Shown here one piece after another: positions 1 to 7,594 of a DNA stretch of 37,494 bases (positions are counted from its first letter, which is position 1; every line of letters starts with the position of its first letter). The notes beneath the pieces are model-generated. The model was given only the letters and a program-made list of their open reading frames with translations, was not told the DNA's origin and did no database searches. Position numbers and translations under genes: made by a program. This stretch comes from JABIBU01 sp964464685 (GTDB lineage Bacteria > Patescibacteriota > Patescibacteriia > Magasanikbacterales > UBA922): NCBI GenBank assembly GCA_964464685.1, contig CAYXGV010000005.1, positions 1 to 37,494 on the forward strand, given 5' to 3'.

Positions 1-4
1 AACA

Positions 5-67
5 GCGTGTATGCGAAATCCTTCCTCTCCAAACTGTGGTTTGGGAGTAAGGACATCGCATACACGC
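5..67. repeat. Long imperfect palindrome (hairpin)
   Basis: A perfect 12-bp inverted repeat (GCGTGTATGCGA at 5-16 and its complement at 56-67) encloses a second 5-bp pair (19-23 with 49-53) and an inner CCAAAC/GTTTGG pair around 29-44. The whole 63 bp can fold as one stem. There is no T tract, so it does not look like a plain terminator. It may be a repeat unit or the 3' end of a structured RNA starting left of the window. Confidence 0.6.
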
Positions 68-103
68 GCCACATTATCCGACACTCCCTCACAAAACCCA
101 CTG

Positions 104-138
104 ATATGGTTTTTCACAAACTAACTACCAAACCATAT
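104..138. repeat. 9-bp inverted repeat
   Basis: ATATGGTTT at 104-112 is complementary to AAACCATAT at 130-138, with a 17-nt loop. It lies in the non-coding stretch 1-293 upstream of the Fic gene. No function is evident. Confidence 0.45.
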
Positions 139-188
139 TAAAATTTCCAATACGTTTGTATATATTTTATAATTTATTTTACATAACC

Positions 189-280
189 GTGAAATTTAGT
201 TATTTTTCATACTTTTTCACGATTATATTGACAAAACAGTGAAAATAGTGTACAATAGGGTTATATTACTCATTATTCAC
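189..280. promoter_or_regulatory. Candidate operator: repeated GTGAA half-sites
   Basis: GTGAA occurs at 189-193 and 239-243 and its complement TTCAC at 216-220 and 276-280, with a further TTCAC at 113-117. The sites alternate in orientation and surround the -35 and -10 boxes of the Fic promoter, one lying between the two boxes. This is the layout expected for a repressor site, perhaps autoregulatory because the Fic protein has a DNA-binding-like C-terminus. That role is inferred. Confidence 0.4.
228..256 (+). promoter_or_regulatory. Sigma70-type promoter of the Fic gene
   Basis: TTGACA (228-233), a 17-bp spacer and TACAAT (251-256). The start codon at 294 lies about 30 nt beyond the predicted transcription start. 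Confidence 0.8.
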
Positions 281-293
281 TTATTTCTATACT

Positions 294-1178
294 ATGCCAA
301 AAACCTTACATGTTTTTAACACTATTTCTACCCTAAGGGAACGCTTCTATAGGGCATCTGTTGGAAAACAAGATCTTTTAAGATTATTAAGCGAAGCAGA
401 AGTGGCCGAACAAGTATATAACTCTAATGCTATTGAAAACAGCACCCTCACATTGGAAGAGACTGAAAAAATCCTTTTGCAAATAGATCTAGACAGATAT
501 ATCACTGAACGAGAAATGTTTGAAGCCAAAAACTTGGCGCGAGTGGTGTCATATATTGATAAACGGGCCAAGGAACAAGAACTTACTCTAGAAGTAATTT
601 TATCACTTCATAAAATGTTAATTGCCAATATTCATAACGATATTGCCGGAAGGTTTAGAAAAGACAATGAATTTGTGCGTGTTGGCAGTCATATTGCACC
701 TAATCCTAAAGAAGTGATGGAACGCTTAGAAAAAATGCTGGCTGAATATAATGCCACCAGTCATGAAAATATTATTAAACGGATAGCGAAGTTGCATCTT
801 ACTTTTGAATACACCCATCCATTTTGCGATGGTAATGGCCGTATTGGGCGCGTCATAAACAACTATCTACTAATCCGAGAAGGATTTGTACCGATAAATA
901 TTAAATTTATTGACCGAAAAAAATACTACGAGGCATTTAGAGAGTTTGATGCTAATGGCACAACTGCTATTATGGAAGAAATTGTTGGTAAAGCGCTTAC
1001 TAATAGCTACTACAAACGACTTGCTTATTTGGAAGGCGCGCAAATTATGACACTTGCGGAATACGGAAAAATAAATAAAGTATCGCACTCTAATTTGATC
1101 AACAAAGCAACTCGTCAAACAATAGAGGCCTTTCTGGAAAAAGGTGTGTGGAAAATAGGTATCACACTAAAAAATTAA
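294..1178 (+). CDS. Fic family protein (class II, AMPylase-type) with C-terminal HTH-like segment
   Basis: Fic-domain proteins usually transfer AMP from ATP to a hydroxyl on a target protein. The catalytic motif HPFCDGNGRIGR is intact at residues 175-186, with catalytic His175. An N-terminal inhibitory motif of the form S-x-x-x-E-N (SNAIEN, residues 44-49) marks it as class II, held inactive by its own N-terminal helix. The last 40 residues (from MTLAEYGKINKVS to VWKIG) resemble the excisionase-like helix-turn-helix tail of many bacterial Fic proteins. The 294-aa length is normal. It stands alone behind a strong promoter flanked by GTGAA half-sites, with no antitoxin-sized partner, so it may be a self-inhibited regulator rather than a toxin-antitoxin pair. 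The target is unknown. Confidence 0.9.
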   Translation: MPKTLHVFNTISTLRERFYRASVGKQDLLRLLSEAEVAEQVYNSNAIENSTLTLEETEKILLQIDLDRYITEREMFEAKNLARVVSYIDKRAKEQELTLEVILSLHKMLIANIHNDIAGRFRKDNEFVRVGSHIAPNPKEVMERLEKMLAEYNATSHENIIKRIAKLHLTFEYTHPFCDGNGRIGRVINNYLLIREGFVPINIKFIDRKKYYEAFREFDANGTTAIMEEIVGKALTNSYYKRLAYLEGAQIMTLAEYGKINKVSHSNLINKATRQTIEAFLEKGVWKIGITLKN

Positions 1179-1281
1179 GAACAGCGAAATTCTGAACCCA
1201 AGCCACAACGCACTCTCGCCCCATTGAGTTTCACTCCACAAAACTTCGTATATCCCTATACATTATCTATCTAGAGATATC

Positions 1282-1290
1282 TGGTATAAG
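1282..1290 (+). promoter_or_regulatory. Possible extended -10 promoter
   Basis: TG-N-TATAAG (1282-1290) lies about 95 nt before the 2H phosphoesterase start, with no clear -35 box. Weak candidate. Confidence 0.3.
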
Positions 1291-1385
1291 CAACGTGGTT
1301 TTCGAATAATAATAAAATATACTTATAACAACAGTGTGTATCTAAAATATATTTAAAACTATTTTTTATTAATTAATCATACAAT

Positions 1386-2078
1386 ATGTCAACAGAAGAA
1401 CAATTTGTAAATAGCTGTGCTGTATGTGGCACACCAACACATATAGGATGTGAACATACAAAACAAGGTGCAAAAGAATCTCAAGAGAAACCAGACCTTT
1501 CGCGTGAGCGACTAGCTAACATGAATAGTTTGGAAATAGAAATTAAAGCAGATTTTGAGCCCACGTTGGAGACATTAAAACAAGAAACCGGTGCAGACTT
1601 ACAACCCCGACCAGATGGCTATCATCTAACTATTATTGGTCCTACCGAAAACAAAATTTTAAGCACTCTTGATGATGCCACTCTTGCCGAATTACAACAA
1701 ATCAATGCCCAGATTCAAAAAGGCGAAGGTGTTGTTGTAAAAGGAATAGGTTTTATTGATGGAGCTTCCTCTCAATACACGATGCGTGAAGTAGATAAAG
1801 TCAAAAAAACTGCTTTTGTTGCGCTTGATATACCGGCTTTGCAAGATTTCCGTTCTAAAGTTGGTTTACCCAAAAAAGATTTTCACGTTACGCTTGGATT
1901 TGTGGGTGGCGACGTTCATATGCAGATAGTCGGCCAAGAACCAGTAAAACCCGGCAGTCCAAAAATGAAAGACATTACTGCCCCCATTCCCAAACAAGCA
2001 GATCAACGATTTGCCTCGATTGCCTTACCGGAAATGTCATATGAGGGATTAGATGGAAAAATGAAAGAACGAAAATAA
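1386..2078 (+). CDS. 2H phosphoesterase-like protein with N-terminal zinc knuckle
   Basis: Two H-x-T motifs, HLTI (His80) and HVTL (His167), about 87 residues apart, are the signature of the 2H phosphoesterase superfamily (RNA 2'-5' ligase/cyclic phosphodiesterase-like enzymes acting on 2',3'-cyclic or 2'-5' RNA ends or on small nucleotide metabolites). The first 25 residues hold Cys11, Cys14, Cys22 and His24, a possible zinc knuckle. A charged linker joins it to the catalytic region; the last 45 residues are Pro/Lys-rich. There is no signal peptide or membrane segment, so it should be cytoplasmic. The substrate cannot be read from the sequence. RNA repair or nucleotide signalling are both possible. 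A small unknown gene follows on the same strand. Confidence 0.7.
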   Translation: MSTEEQFVNSCAVCGTPTHIGCEHTKQGAKESQEKPDLSRERLANMNSLEIEIKADFEPTLETLKQETGADLQPRPDGYHLTIIGPTENKILSTLDDATLAELQQINAQIQKGEGVVVKGIGFIDGASSQYTMREVDKVKKTAFVALDIPALQDFRSKVGLPKKDFHVTLGFVGGDVHMQIVGQEPVKPGSPKMKDITAPIPKQADQRFASIALPEMSYEGLDGKMKERK

Positions 2079-2204
2079 TTATTTTTAAATATCACAGCCC
2101 ACCTGTGAAAAAACTAACTTTCAAATATATGCCAGAAAGAAGACAAACAAAAATTTATTGACGACTTCAAAAGCCAAAATCCAGATTGCAAAGTACAATT
2201 TCAA

Positions 2205-2456
2205 ATGGTGCGTGGTGATGTACTCGTGCCAGTAGTTGACGCTCCGAAAAATCCTACCACGAAACTGTTTATGGTTTTTGGCCCTGGTGATAATGGCGAT
2301 AAAACATTGTACACCGCCGCTCCTGGACGAAATATGCCGAGACACCCCAATCCTAATGAACACATGGACGGTGCTGGCGCGATAAACGAAAAAACTTTTG
2401 ATGAATCAGCTGAGGCATGGTTTAATACAGTGATGCTTACTGGAAAAGAGAAATAA
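2205..2456 (+). CDS. Small hypothetical protein, possibly 5'-truncated by a frameshift
   Basis: An 83-aa acidic, Pro/Asn-rich protein with no recognised family and no membrane segment. The same frame stays open upstream to 2118 and reads as plausible hydrophilic protein there, but has no ATG, GTG or TTG. An ATG at 2128 in another frame would join it if one base in the A/G-rich run near 2136-2143 were removed. Either the true start is 2205 without any ribosome-binding site, or a frameshift or sequencing error splits a protein of about 108 aa. It lies 126 bp after the 2H phosphoesterase gene on the same strand. Overlapping minus-strand frames are judged to be shadows. Confidence 0.5.
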   Translation: MVRGDVLVPVVDAPKNPTTKLFMVFGPGDNGDKTLYTAAPGRNMPRHPNPNEHMDGAGAINEKTFDESAEAWFNTVMLTGKEK

Positions 2457-2485
2457 TAATTTATATCCACTTGAAATTTTAAAAT

Positions 2486-2513
2486 TTGCATTTTTTCTAC
2501 TGTATGTTATTAT
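2486..2513 (+). promoter_or_regulatory. Candidate promoter of the cysteine leader
   Basis: TTGCAT (2486-2491, weak -35), a 16-bp spacer and TATTAT (2508-2513). Transcription would start at about 2520, exactly on the ATG of the leader peptide, so the leader would be translated without a 5' UTR. Confidence 0.4.
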
Positions 2514-2519
2514 ATTAGT

Positions 2520-2606
2520 ATGAAACAAACAAACATCTACAATCATGCAAATAACTGTTGTTGCGGTCTTGGAAATGTTCCGGGGTCCGCGTGTTTGTGT
2601 TTGTAA
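2520..2606 (+). CDS. Cys-rich leader peptide of the cysteine synthase gene
   Basis: A 28-codon ORF (ATG 2520, TAA 2604-2606) with five Cys codons: three in a row at codons 13-15 (TGT TGT TGC, 2556-2564), then codons 25 and 27 in a CLCL ending. It sits between a candidate promoter and an intrinsic terminator, directly upstream of a cysteine synthase gene. By analogy with trp, his and leu leaders it should sense charged tRNA-Cys: ribosomes stalled at the triple Cys would disrupt the 2565-2588 hairpin and allow read-through. The peptide itself is probably not functional. No Shine-Dalgarno sequence is visible. The assignment rests on composition, position and the mutually exclusive RNA pairings, all visible in the sequence. 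Confidence 0.8.
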   Translation: MKQTNIYNHANNCCCGLGNVPGSACLCL

Positions 2607-2646
2607 ATATTTTTATAAAACTCAAATCTGCACTGACTCTCGGAAC
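2565..2646 (+). promoter_or_regulatory. Cysteine attenuator: alternative hairpins (anti-antiterminator and antiterminator)
   Basis: Hairpin 1:2 pairs 2565-2574 with 2578-2588 (10 bp with G-U pairs and one bulge) and begins right after the triple Cys codons. Antiterminator 2:3 pairs 2577-2587 with 2635-2646: GTTCCG pairs perfectly with CGGAAC, then three more pairs, a bulged C and two more pairs. The 2:3 pairing uses up the 5' arm of the terminator hairpin 3:4. A ribosome stalled on the last TGC would cover about 2550-2577, breaking 1:2 and leaving 2 free for 2:3. This is a complete trp-type logic by inspection; energies were not computed. Confidence 0.75.
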
Positions 2647-2660
2647 ACCGAGAGTTTTTT
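2636..2660 (+). terminator. Intrinsic terminator of the cysteine leader
   Basis: ACTCTCGG (2636-2643), loop AACA, CCGAGAGT (2648-2655), followed by a run of six Ts. It lies 29 nt after the leader stop and 24 nt before the cysteine synthase ATG, so it can only act as an attenuator for that gene. Confidence 0.9.
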
Positions 2661-2684
2661 ATTTATTCAATTAACTTAAACACT

Positions 2685-3584
2685 ATGAAAAATTTATTAC
2701 AAACAATCGGAAATACCCCGATGATAAAACTGGATAAAATCTTAAATAATAAAAACATAAACCTATTTGCAAAACTGGAAGGACAAAATCCGGGTGGTTC
2801 AATAAAAGACAGGGCAGCCTTATATATGATTGAACAGGCGGAAAAAAGAGGTGAACTTAAAAAAGATCAGACTATATTAGAAGCAACTAGTGGCAACATG
2901 GGCATTTCCTTGGCTATGATCGGTGCTCAAAAAGGATACAAAGTCCACATTGTAATGTCCGAAGGTATGAGCGAAGAACGCAGAACCATGCTAAAATCTC
3001 TTGGTGCAAAATTAATTTTGACTGACAAAAAATTCGGTACCAAAGGAGCAATAGCCAAAGCAAAAGAATTGATAAAAAACTCACCCACAAAATATTGGTT
3101 TTCTAATCAGTTTAACAATGGAGACAATGCCTTGTCTCATTATCACGGCATTGCTCCAGAAATACTGCATGAAGTCCCAAACATTAATTATCTAATTGCA
3201 GGAACAGGAACCTCTGGCACAATCATGGGAATTGCTAATAGATTTAAGAAAGATTCCCCCAAAACCAAAATTATTGCCGTCATCCCTCCTGCTGGCTACA
3301 AAATTCAAGGGCTACAAAATCCACAAAAAGATTTTAGTGACAACATCTATAAAAGCAAATTAATAGATAAACATTTTTATATTAACAGAGAAGATGCTTT
3401 TGCAATGACAAGAAAAGTCGCCAAAGAAGAAGGGCTATTTGTCGGCATGAGTTCAGGTGCGACTCTTTTTGCAGCCAGTAAAATAGCCAAAACATTAAAG
3501 ACTGGTAATATTGTTGTTATAATACCAGACAGAGGGGAGAAATATTTAAGTACAAAATTATTTAAAAAAAATCACCCCAACTAA
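2685..3584 (+). CDS. cysK: Cysteine synthase (O-acetylserine sulfhydrylase family)
   Basis: A fold-type II PLP enzyme that makes cysteine from O-acetylserine (or O-phosphoserine) and sulfide. Visible signatures are the PLP lysine Lys41 in NPGGSIKDR, the substrate loop TSGNMG (68-73; T is more usual than M), the phosphate-binding GTGTSGT (173-179) and a GMSSGA motif at 254-259 holding the PLP-ring serine. At 299 aa it matches CysK/CysM; the two cannot be told apart with confidence here, and a cystathionine beta-synthase-like role is less likely. No cysE or sulfate-reduction gene is present. The leader-peptide attenuator just upstream says it is induced by cysteine shortage, which supports biosynthesis. 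The stop codon lies in the loop of the downstream terminator. Confidence 0.9.
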   Translation: MKNLLQTIGNTPMIKLDKILNNKNINLFAKLEGQNPGGSIKDRAALYMIEQAEKRGELKKDQTILEATSGNMGISLAMIGAQKGYKVHIVMSEGMSEERRTMLKSLGAKLILTDKKFGTKGAIAKAKELIKNSPTKYWFSNQFNNGDNALSHYHGIAPEILHEVPNINYLIAGTGTSGTIMGIANRFKKDSPKTKIIAVIPPAGYKIQGLQNPQKDFSDNIYKSKLIDKHFYINREDAFAMTRKVAKEEGLFVGMSSGATLFAASKIAKTLKTGNIVVIIPDRGEKYLSTKLFKKNHPN

Positions 3585-3600
3585 GCCGGGGTGGTTTTTT
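3573..3600. terminator. Bidirectional terminator between cysK and rpoC
   Basis: CACCCC (3573-3578) pairs with GGGGTG (3588-3593), with a T run to 3600 on the plus strand and an A run at 3564-3571 that gives a T run on the minus strand. It serves the converging cysteine synthase and rpoC genes. Confidence 0.85.
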
Positions 3601-3615
3601 AATTTACTAAACTAC

Positions 3616-6600
3616 TTAAACCACTACAGTCTCTTTTGGTAATTCGCTCTCTTTTATCTCAGCGCCGGGGTAGCCAGTACCAGCTGGAATCCTACGACCG
3701 ATGATAACATTTTCTTTCAAGCCTTCCAAATAATCCATCTTACCAGTGACTGAAGCATTGATCAAAACTCTAGCAGTTTCTTGGAACGAAGCAGCTGACA
3801 AAAAGCTTTGGGTAGAAAGTGATACTTTGGAAATACCCAAGAAAAGTTCACGAGCTTCAGCTTCTTTTTTACCTTCGCGTTTGGCATGAACATTGGCCAA
3901 TATAAATTGAGATTTTTCAACAATTTCACCTGGTAATAATTCGGTTTCACCAGCGTCTTCCACATAAACACGACTAAACATTTGTTTGATAATAATTTCT
4001 ACATGTTTATCATTTAATCTCTGACCTTGTGAAGAATAGATTTCTTTGATCTCACGCAAAATATAATCAGACACAGCTTCACGGCCTTTTAATTCATACA
4101 ACTCATGCAAATTAACGGCACCTTCGGTCAACTGTTCACCTTTTTTGACAACATCACCAGTCTTGATCCAAAGTTTGTAGCCAACTGGCACAATATATTC
4201 TTTGGCATGTCGGCCTTCATAACTCAACATCAAATGGCGTTTTTCTTTTCTAATCACACCACTGTATTTGGCTCTTACCTCTTCACCAGAATCACCTCTA
4301 ACTATCAAGACATCATCCTTGGCAACTTTTTGTCCCTCTTCTACTTTGACATCATCATTGGCTTTTACTCCAATCTTCAATTCATCCATGCCTTCAAAAG
4401 TGACTCTAATAATTTTTTGACCACGACGGCCTTCAAAAATTTTACGACCAGTTGGACTAGTAATAACTTTGCCATCAGCATCTTCAATTTCTACCTCACC
4501 ATCAACCTCAGACAAAACTGCTTTTCGTTTTGGATTACGAGCTTCAAACAATTCTTCAACTCGAGGCAAACCTTGAGTAATATCACCACCACCAGCCACA
4601 CCACCAAGATGGAAAGTTCTCATGGTCAACTGTGTACCCGGCTCACCAATGGATTGAGCTGCGATGATACCAACAGCAATACCTTGATTAACCAACTTGT
4701 TGTGACCAAGATCATAACCATAACATTTTTTACAAACACCTTTTGGTAAATGACAACGAAGAACTGAACGTACATGTACTTTGTCAATGACTGAATCATC
4801 AATTTGTCTGGCTGCTGCTTCTTCAATTAATTCACCACTTTTTACAATTACTTTTTTGCCAATCTTAATATCTTCCATAGTAAACCGACCGATCAAACGA
4901 TCAGACATTTTTTCACCCATATTTTCAGTTTCAGACTTGGTAATATATGCGCCCTCTTCATCGCCACAATCATCAGCCAAAACTACGACATCCTGAGCCA
5001 CATCTACCAAACGACGAGTCAAATAACCAGCATTGGCAGTACGTAAAGCTGTATCAGATAAACCTTTTCTAGTACCATGAGAAGAAATAAAGAACTCTAG
5101 CACACCAAAACCTTCTTTAAAGTTGCCTTTTACCGGCAATTCAATAATACCACCGGATGGGGAGGCCACCAAACCTTTCATACCAATAACTTGACCCAAC
5201 TGCCCCCAAGAACCACGGGCACCAGAATCAATCATAGCAAAAGCTGAACCATCTTTGTCTAATACTCGTTTATTGTGAGAAACAACTCGGTCTTTGACAT
5301 CAGTCCAAATCTCCAAAATTTTGGCATGACGTTCAGAATCAGTTAATAATCCTTCTTCATATTGTTGCTGAGTTTGCAAAACTCGTTCGTCACCTTCTTT
5401 TAGAATACCTTCTTTTTCTTTAATGTGTCCAAAATCATTCATACCCAAAGAATAACCAGATTTTGTCACATATCTAAAACCAAGATTTTTTATTTTGTCC
5501 AACATGAAAGCAGTTTCTTTCTTGTCATAAGTTTCCAAAAGCAAACTAATAAGTTGACTTAAATCTTTTTTGGTCACGGCCTTGTTGTAAAAAGGAATTT
5601 TTTCTGGAAAAATTTCATTAAATAAAATTCTACCAATGGAAGTCTCAACAATTGGACCGACCCCCTCTTCAAACTTTGACAAATCATTAAATCTAACTTT
5701 CACTCGTTCGCGCAAACCAATATGTCTAGTTTTGTAAGCAAACCGAGCTTCCTTTGTACTAGAAAATATTTTTTTAACTTCGGCAGTGTCGGTCTCATCA
5801 TATTTTGTGAGATAATAACACCCAAGTGCAATATCTTGTTGAGGTGTCACCACTGGTGTACCTGTGGCCGGCTTTAGTAGATTTTTTTCTGAAGCCATTA
5901 GATTTTCTGCTTCCCAACGAGCTTCTTCGGTCAAAGGCAAATGGACTGCCATCTGATCCCCATCAAAGTCAGCGTTGAAAGCTGGACAAACAAGAGGATG
6001 CAAACGAATAGCTTTACCCTCTACCAAACGAGGTTTGAAAGCCTGAATACCCAAACGATGTAAGGTTGGAGCACGATTAAGCATCACACGAGTTTTTTTG
6101 GTCAATTCTTCTAATATATCCCATACTTCTGGCGCGTTGGTTTCAATAAAACGACTAGCACTGCGGACATTGTGAGCCAATTCTTGCTTGATAATTTCAG
6201 ACATGACAAATGGTCGAAAAAGTTCCAAAGCCATTCTTTTTGGAATACCACATTCAGATAATTGTAATTCTGGTCCAACCACAATAACTGAACGACCAGA
6301 ATAATCTACTCGTTTACCGAGCAAATTCTGACGAAAACGACCTTGCTTACCTTTCAAAATATCAGCCAAAGAACGCAATTGTCTTTTTTGACCAGTGGAA
6401 GCAGTCACAGTTTTTGAAGCGCGAGCATTATTATCAATCAATGCATCAACAGCTTCTTGCAACATGCGTTTTTCATTACGACAAATTACTTCTGGAGCAT
6501 TCAATTCAAGCAAACGACGCAAACGATTATTACGATTGATAACACGACGATACAAATCATTCAAATCAGAAGCAGCAAACCGACCACCATCCAAAGCTAC

Positions 6601-7536
6601 CATTGGACGTAAATCTGGTGGTACGATTGGAATAACTTTCAAAATCATCCATTCTGGTCTAATGTTATTTTGTGACAAACTCTTCAACAATTTGGTACGG
6701 CGAATTAATCTTTCGCGTTTAGCACCCTTGGTTGTTTCCATTTCTTTTTCCAAATTTTTGATTGTTTCTTCCAAATTCATACGCTCAAGCAAATTGCGCA
6801 CAGCTTCAGCCCCAATTTCAGCATCAAACAAAGTACCATAACGCAAAGATAATTCCTGATATTTATTTTCAGAAATAATCTTCATCATTTGAATTTCTTT
6901 TAATTCTGATTCGGCACTTTTTAGATCTTCTTCCAATGCTTCCATTTTTCTATCTCGCTCTTTGGCCAATTCTTCCAAAGCTTTGTTGCCTTGTTTTTTG
7001 TCAGCCGCCTCTTGAATTTTATTATCAAATTCTTTAGTAATTTGTTTTTTCTTGCTCTTAAATTCTTGTTTCAAAAGTTCATGCACTTCTTTTTTTCCTT
7101 CTTCATCTACTTTGGTAATTATAAAAGAAGCAAAGTAAATAACTTTTTCTAAAGACTGAATAGACAAATCCAAAATCAAACCGACTTTGGAAGGAATGGA
7201 ACGTAAAAACCAAATATGAGCTGTCGGTGCTGCCAAATCAACATGGCCCATACGTTGACGTCTCACCAAAGAGTGAGTCACTTCCACTCCGCACTTATCG
7301 CAGACAATACCTTTATAGCGAATCTTTTTATATTTTCCACAAAAACATTCCCAGTCTTTGGTCGGGCCAAAAATTTCTTCGGCAAACAAACCACTTTTTT
7401 CTGGTTTTTGCGTGCGATAATTAATTGTTTCTGGCTTGGTGACCTCGCCGTAAGACCAACCTCTAATTACTTCGGGGGAAGCAACCTTGAGACGCATAGC
7501 GTCAAAATCCATAGTTTGTATTGAATCGCGTGGCAT
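3616..7536 (-). CDS. rpoC: DNA-directed RNA polymerase subunit beta'
   Basis: The largest subunit of core RNA polymerase; it carries the active-site magnesium in NADFDGDQ (residues 521-528). The N-terminal zinc ribbon has Cys64, Cys66, Cys79 and Cys82. The second zinc site near the C-terminal third includes CHLPKGVCKKC. A Lys/Glu-rich coiled-coil insertion lies at about 150-215. At 1306 aa it is near the usual bacterial size without a large lineage insertion. It follows rpoB by 58 bp on the same strand, so the two are surely co-transcribed. The start ATG has an AT-rich upstream region and no Shine-Dalgarno sequence. The converging cysteine synthase gene shares its terminator. Confidence 0.98.
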   Translation of the reverse strand: MPRDSIQTMDFDAMRLKVASPEVIRGWSYGEVTKPETINYRTQKPEKSGLFAEEIFGPTKDWECFCGKYKKIRYKGIVCDKCGVEVTHSLVRRQRMGHVDLAAPTAHIWFLRSIPSKVGLILDLSIQSLEKVIYFASFIITKVDEEGKKEVHELLKQEFKSKKKQITKEFDNKIQEAADKKQGNKALEELAKERDRKMEALEEDLKSAESELKEIQMMKIISENKYQELSLRYGTLFDAEIGAEAVRNLLERMNLEETIKNLEKEMETTKGAKRERLIRRTKLLKSLSQNNIRPEWMILKVIPIVPPDLRPMVALDGGRFAASDLNDLYRRVINRNNRLRRLLELNAPEVICRNEKRMLQEAVDALIDNNARASKTVTASTGQKRQLRSLADILKGKQGRFRQNLLGKRVDYSGRSVIVVGPELQLSECGIPKRMALELFRPFVMSEIIKQELAHNVRSASRFIETNAPEVWDILEELTKKTRVMLNRAPTLHRLGIQAFKPRLVEGKAIRLHPLVCPAFNADFDGDQMAVHLPLTEEARWEAENLMASEKNLLKPATGTPVVTPQQDIALGCYYLTKYDETDTAEVKKIFSSTKEARFAYKTRHIGLRERVKVRFNDLSKFEEGVGPIVETSIGRILFNEIFPEKIPFYNKAVTKKDLSQLISLLLETYDKKETAFMLDKIKNLGFRYVTKSGYSLGMNDFGHIKEKEGILKEGDERVLQTQQQYEEGLLTDSERHAKILEIWTDVKDRVVSHNKRVLDKDGSAFAMIDSGARGSWGQLGQVIGMKGLVASPSGGIIELPVKGNFKEGFGVLEFFISSHGTRKGLSDTALRTANAGYLTRRLVDVAQDVVVLADDCGDEEGAYITKSETENMGEKMSDRLIGRFTMEDIKIGKKVIVKSGELIEEAAARQIDDSVIDKVHVRSVLRCHLPKGVCKKCYGYDLGHNKLVNQGIAVGIIAAQSIGEPGTQLTMRTFHLGGVAGGGDITQGLPRVEELFEARNPKRKAVLSEVDGEVEIEDADGKVITSPTGRKIFEGRRGQKIIRVTFEGMDELKIGVKANDDVKVEEGQKVAKDDVLIVRGDSGEEVRAKYSGVIRKEKRHLMLSYEGRHAKEYIVPVGYKLWIKTGDVVKKGEQLTEGAVNLHELYELKGREAVSDYILREIKEIYSSQGQRLNDKHVEIIIKQMFSRVYVEDAGETELLPGEIVEKSQFILANVHAKREGKKEAEARELFLGISKVSLSTQSFLSAASFQETARVLINASVTGKMDYLEGLKENVIIGRRIPAGTGYPGAEIKESELPKETVVV

Positions 7537-7594
7537 AGATTATATATTTATATTTTTTTATTAATTTTAATTGATTGTGAGAAATTTACAAATT

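Noticed and set aside
2201..2491. 96-aa minus-strand ORF over the small gene after the 2H phosphoesterase
   Set aside because: Overlaps the better-supported plus-strand frame and runs into the AT-rich region before the cysteine leader; no recognisable protein features.
4105..4749. 214-aa plus-strand ORF inside rpoC
   Set aside because: Antisense shadow of the conserved beta' subunit gene; its composition follows the third-base pattern of rpoC.
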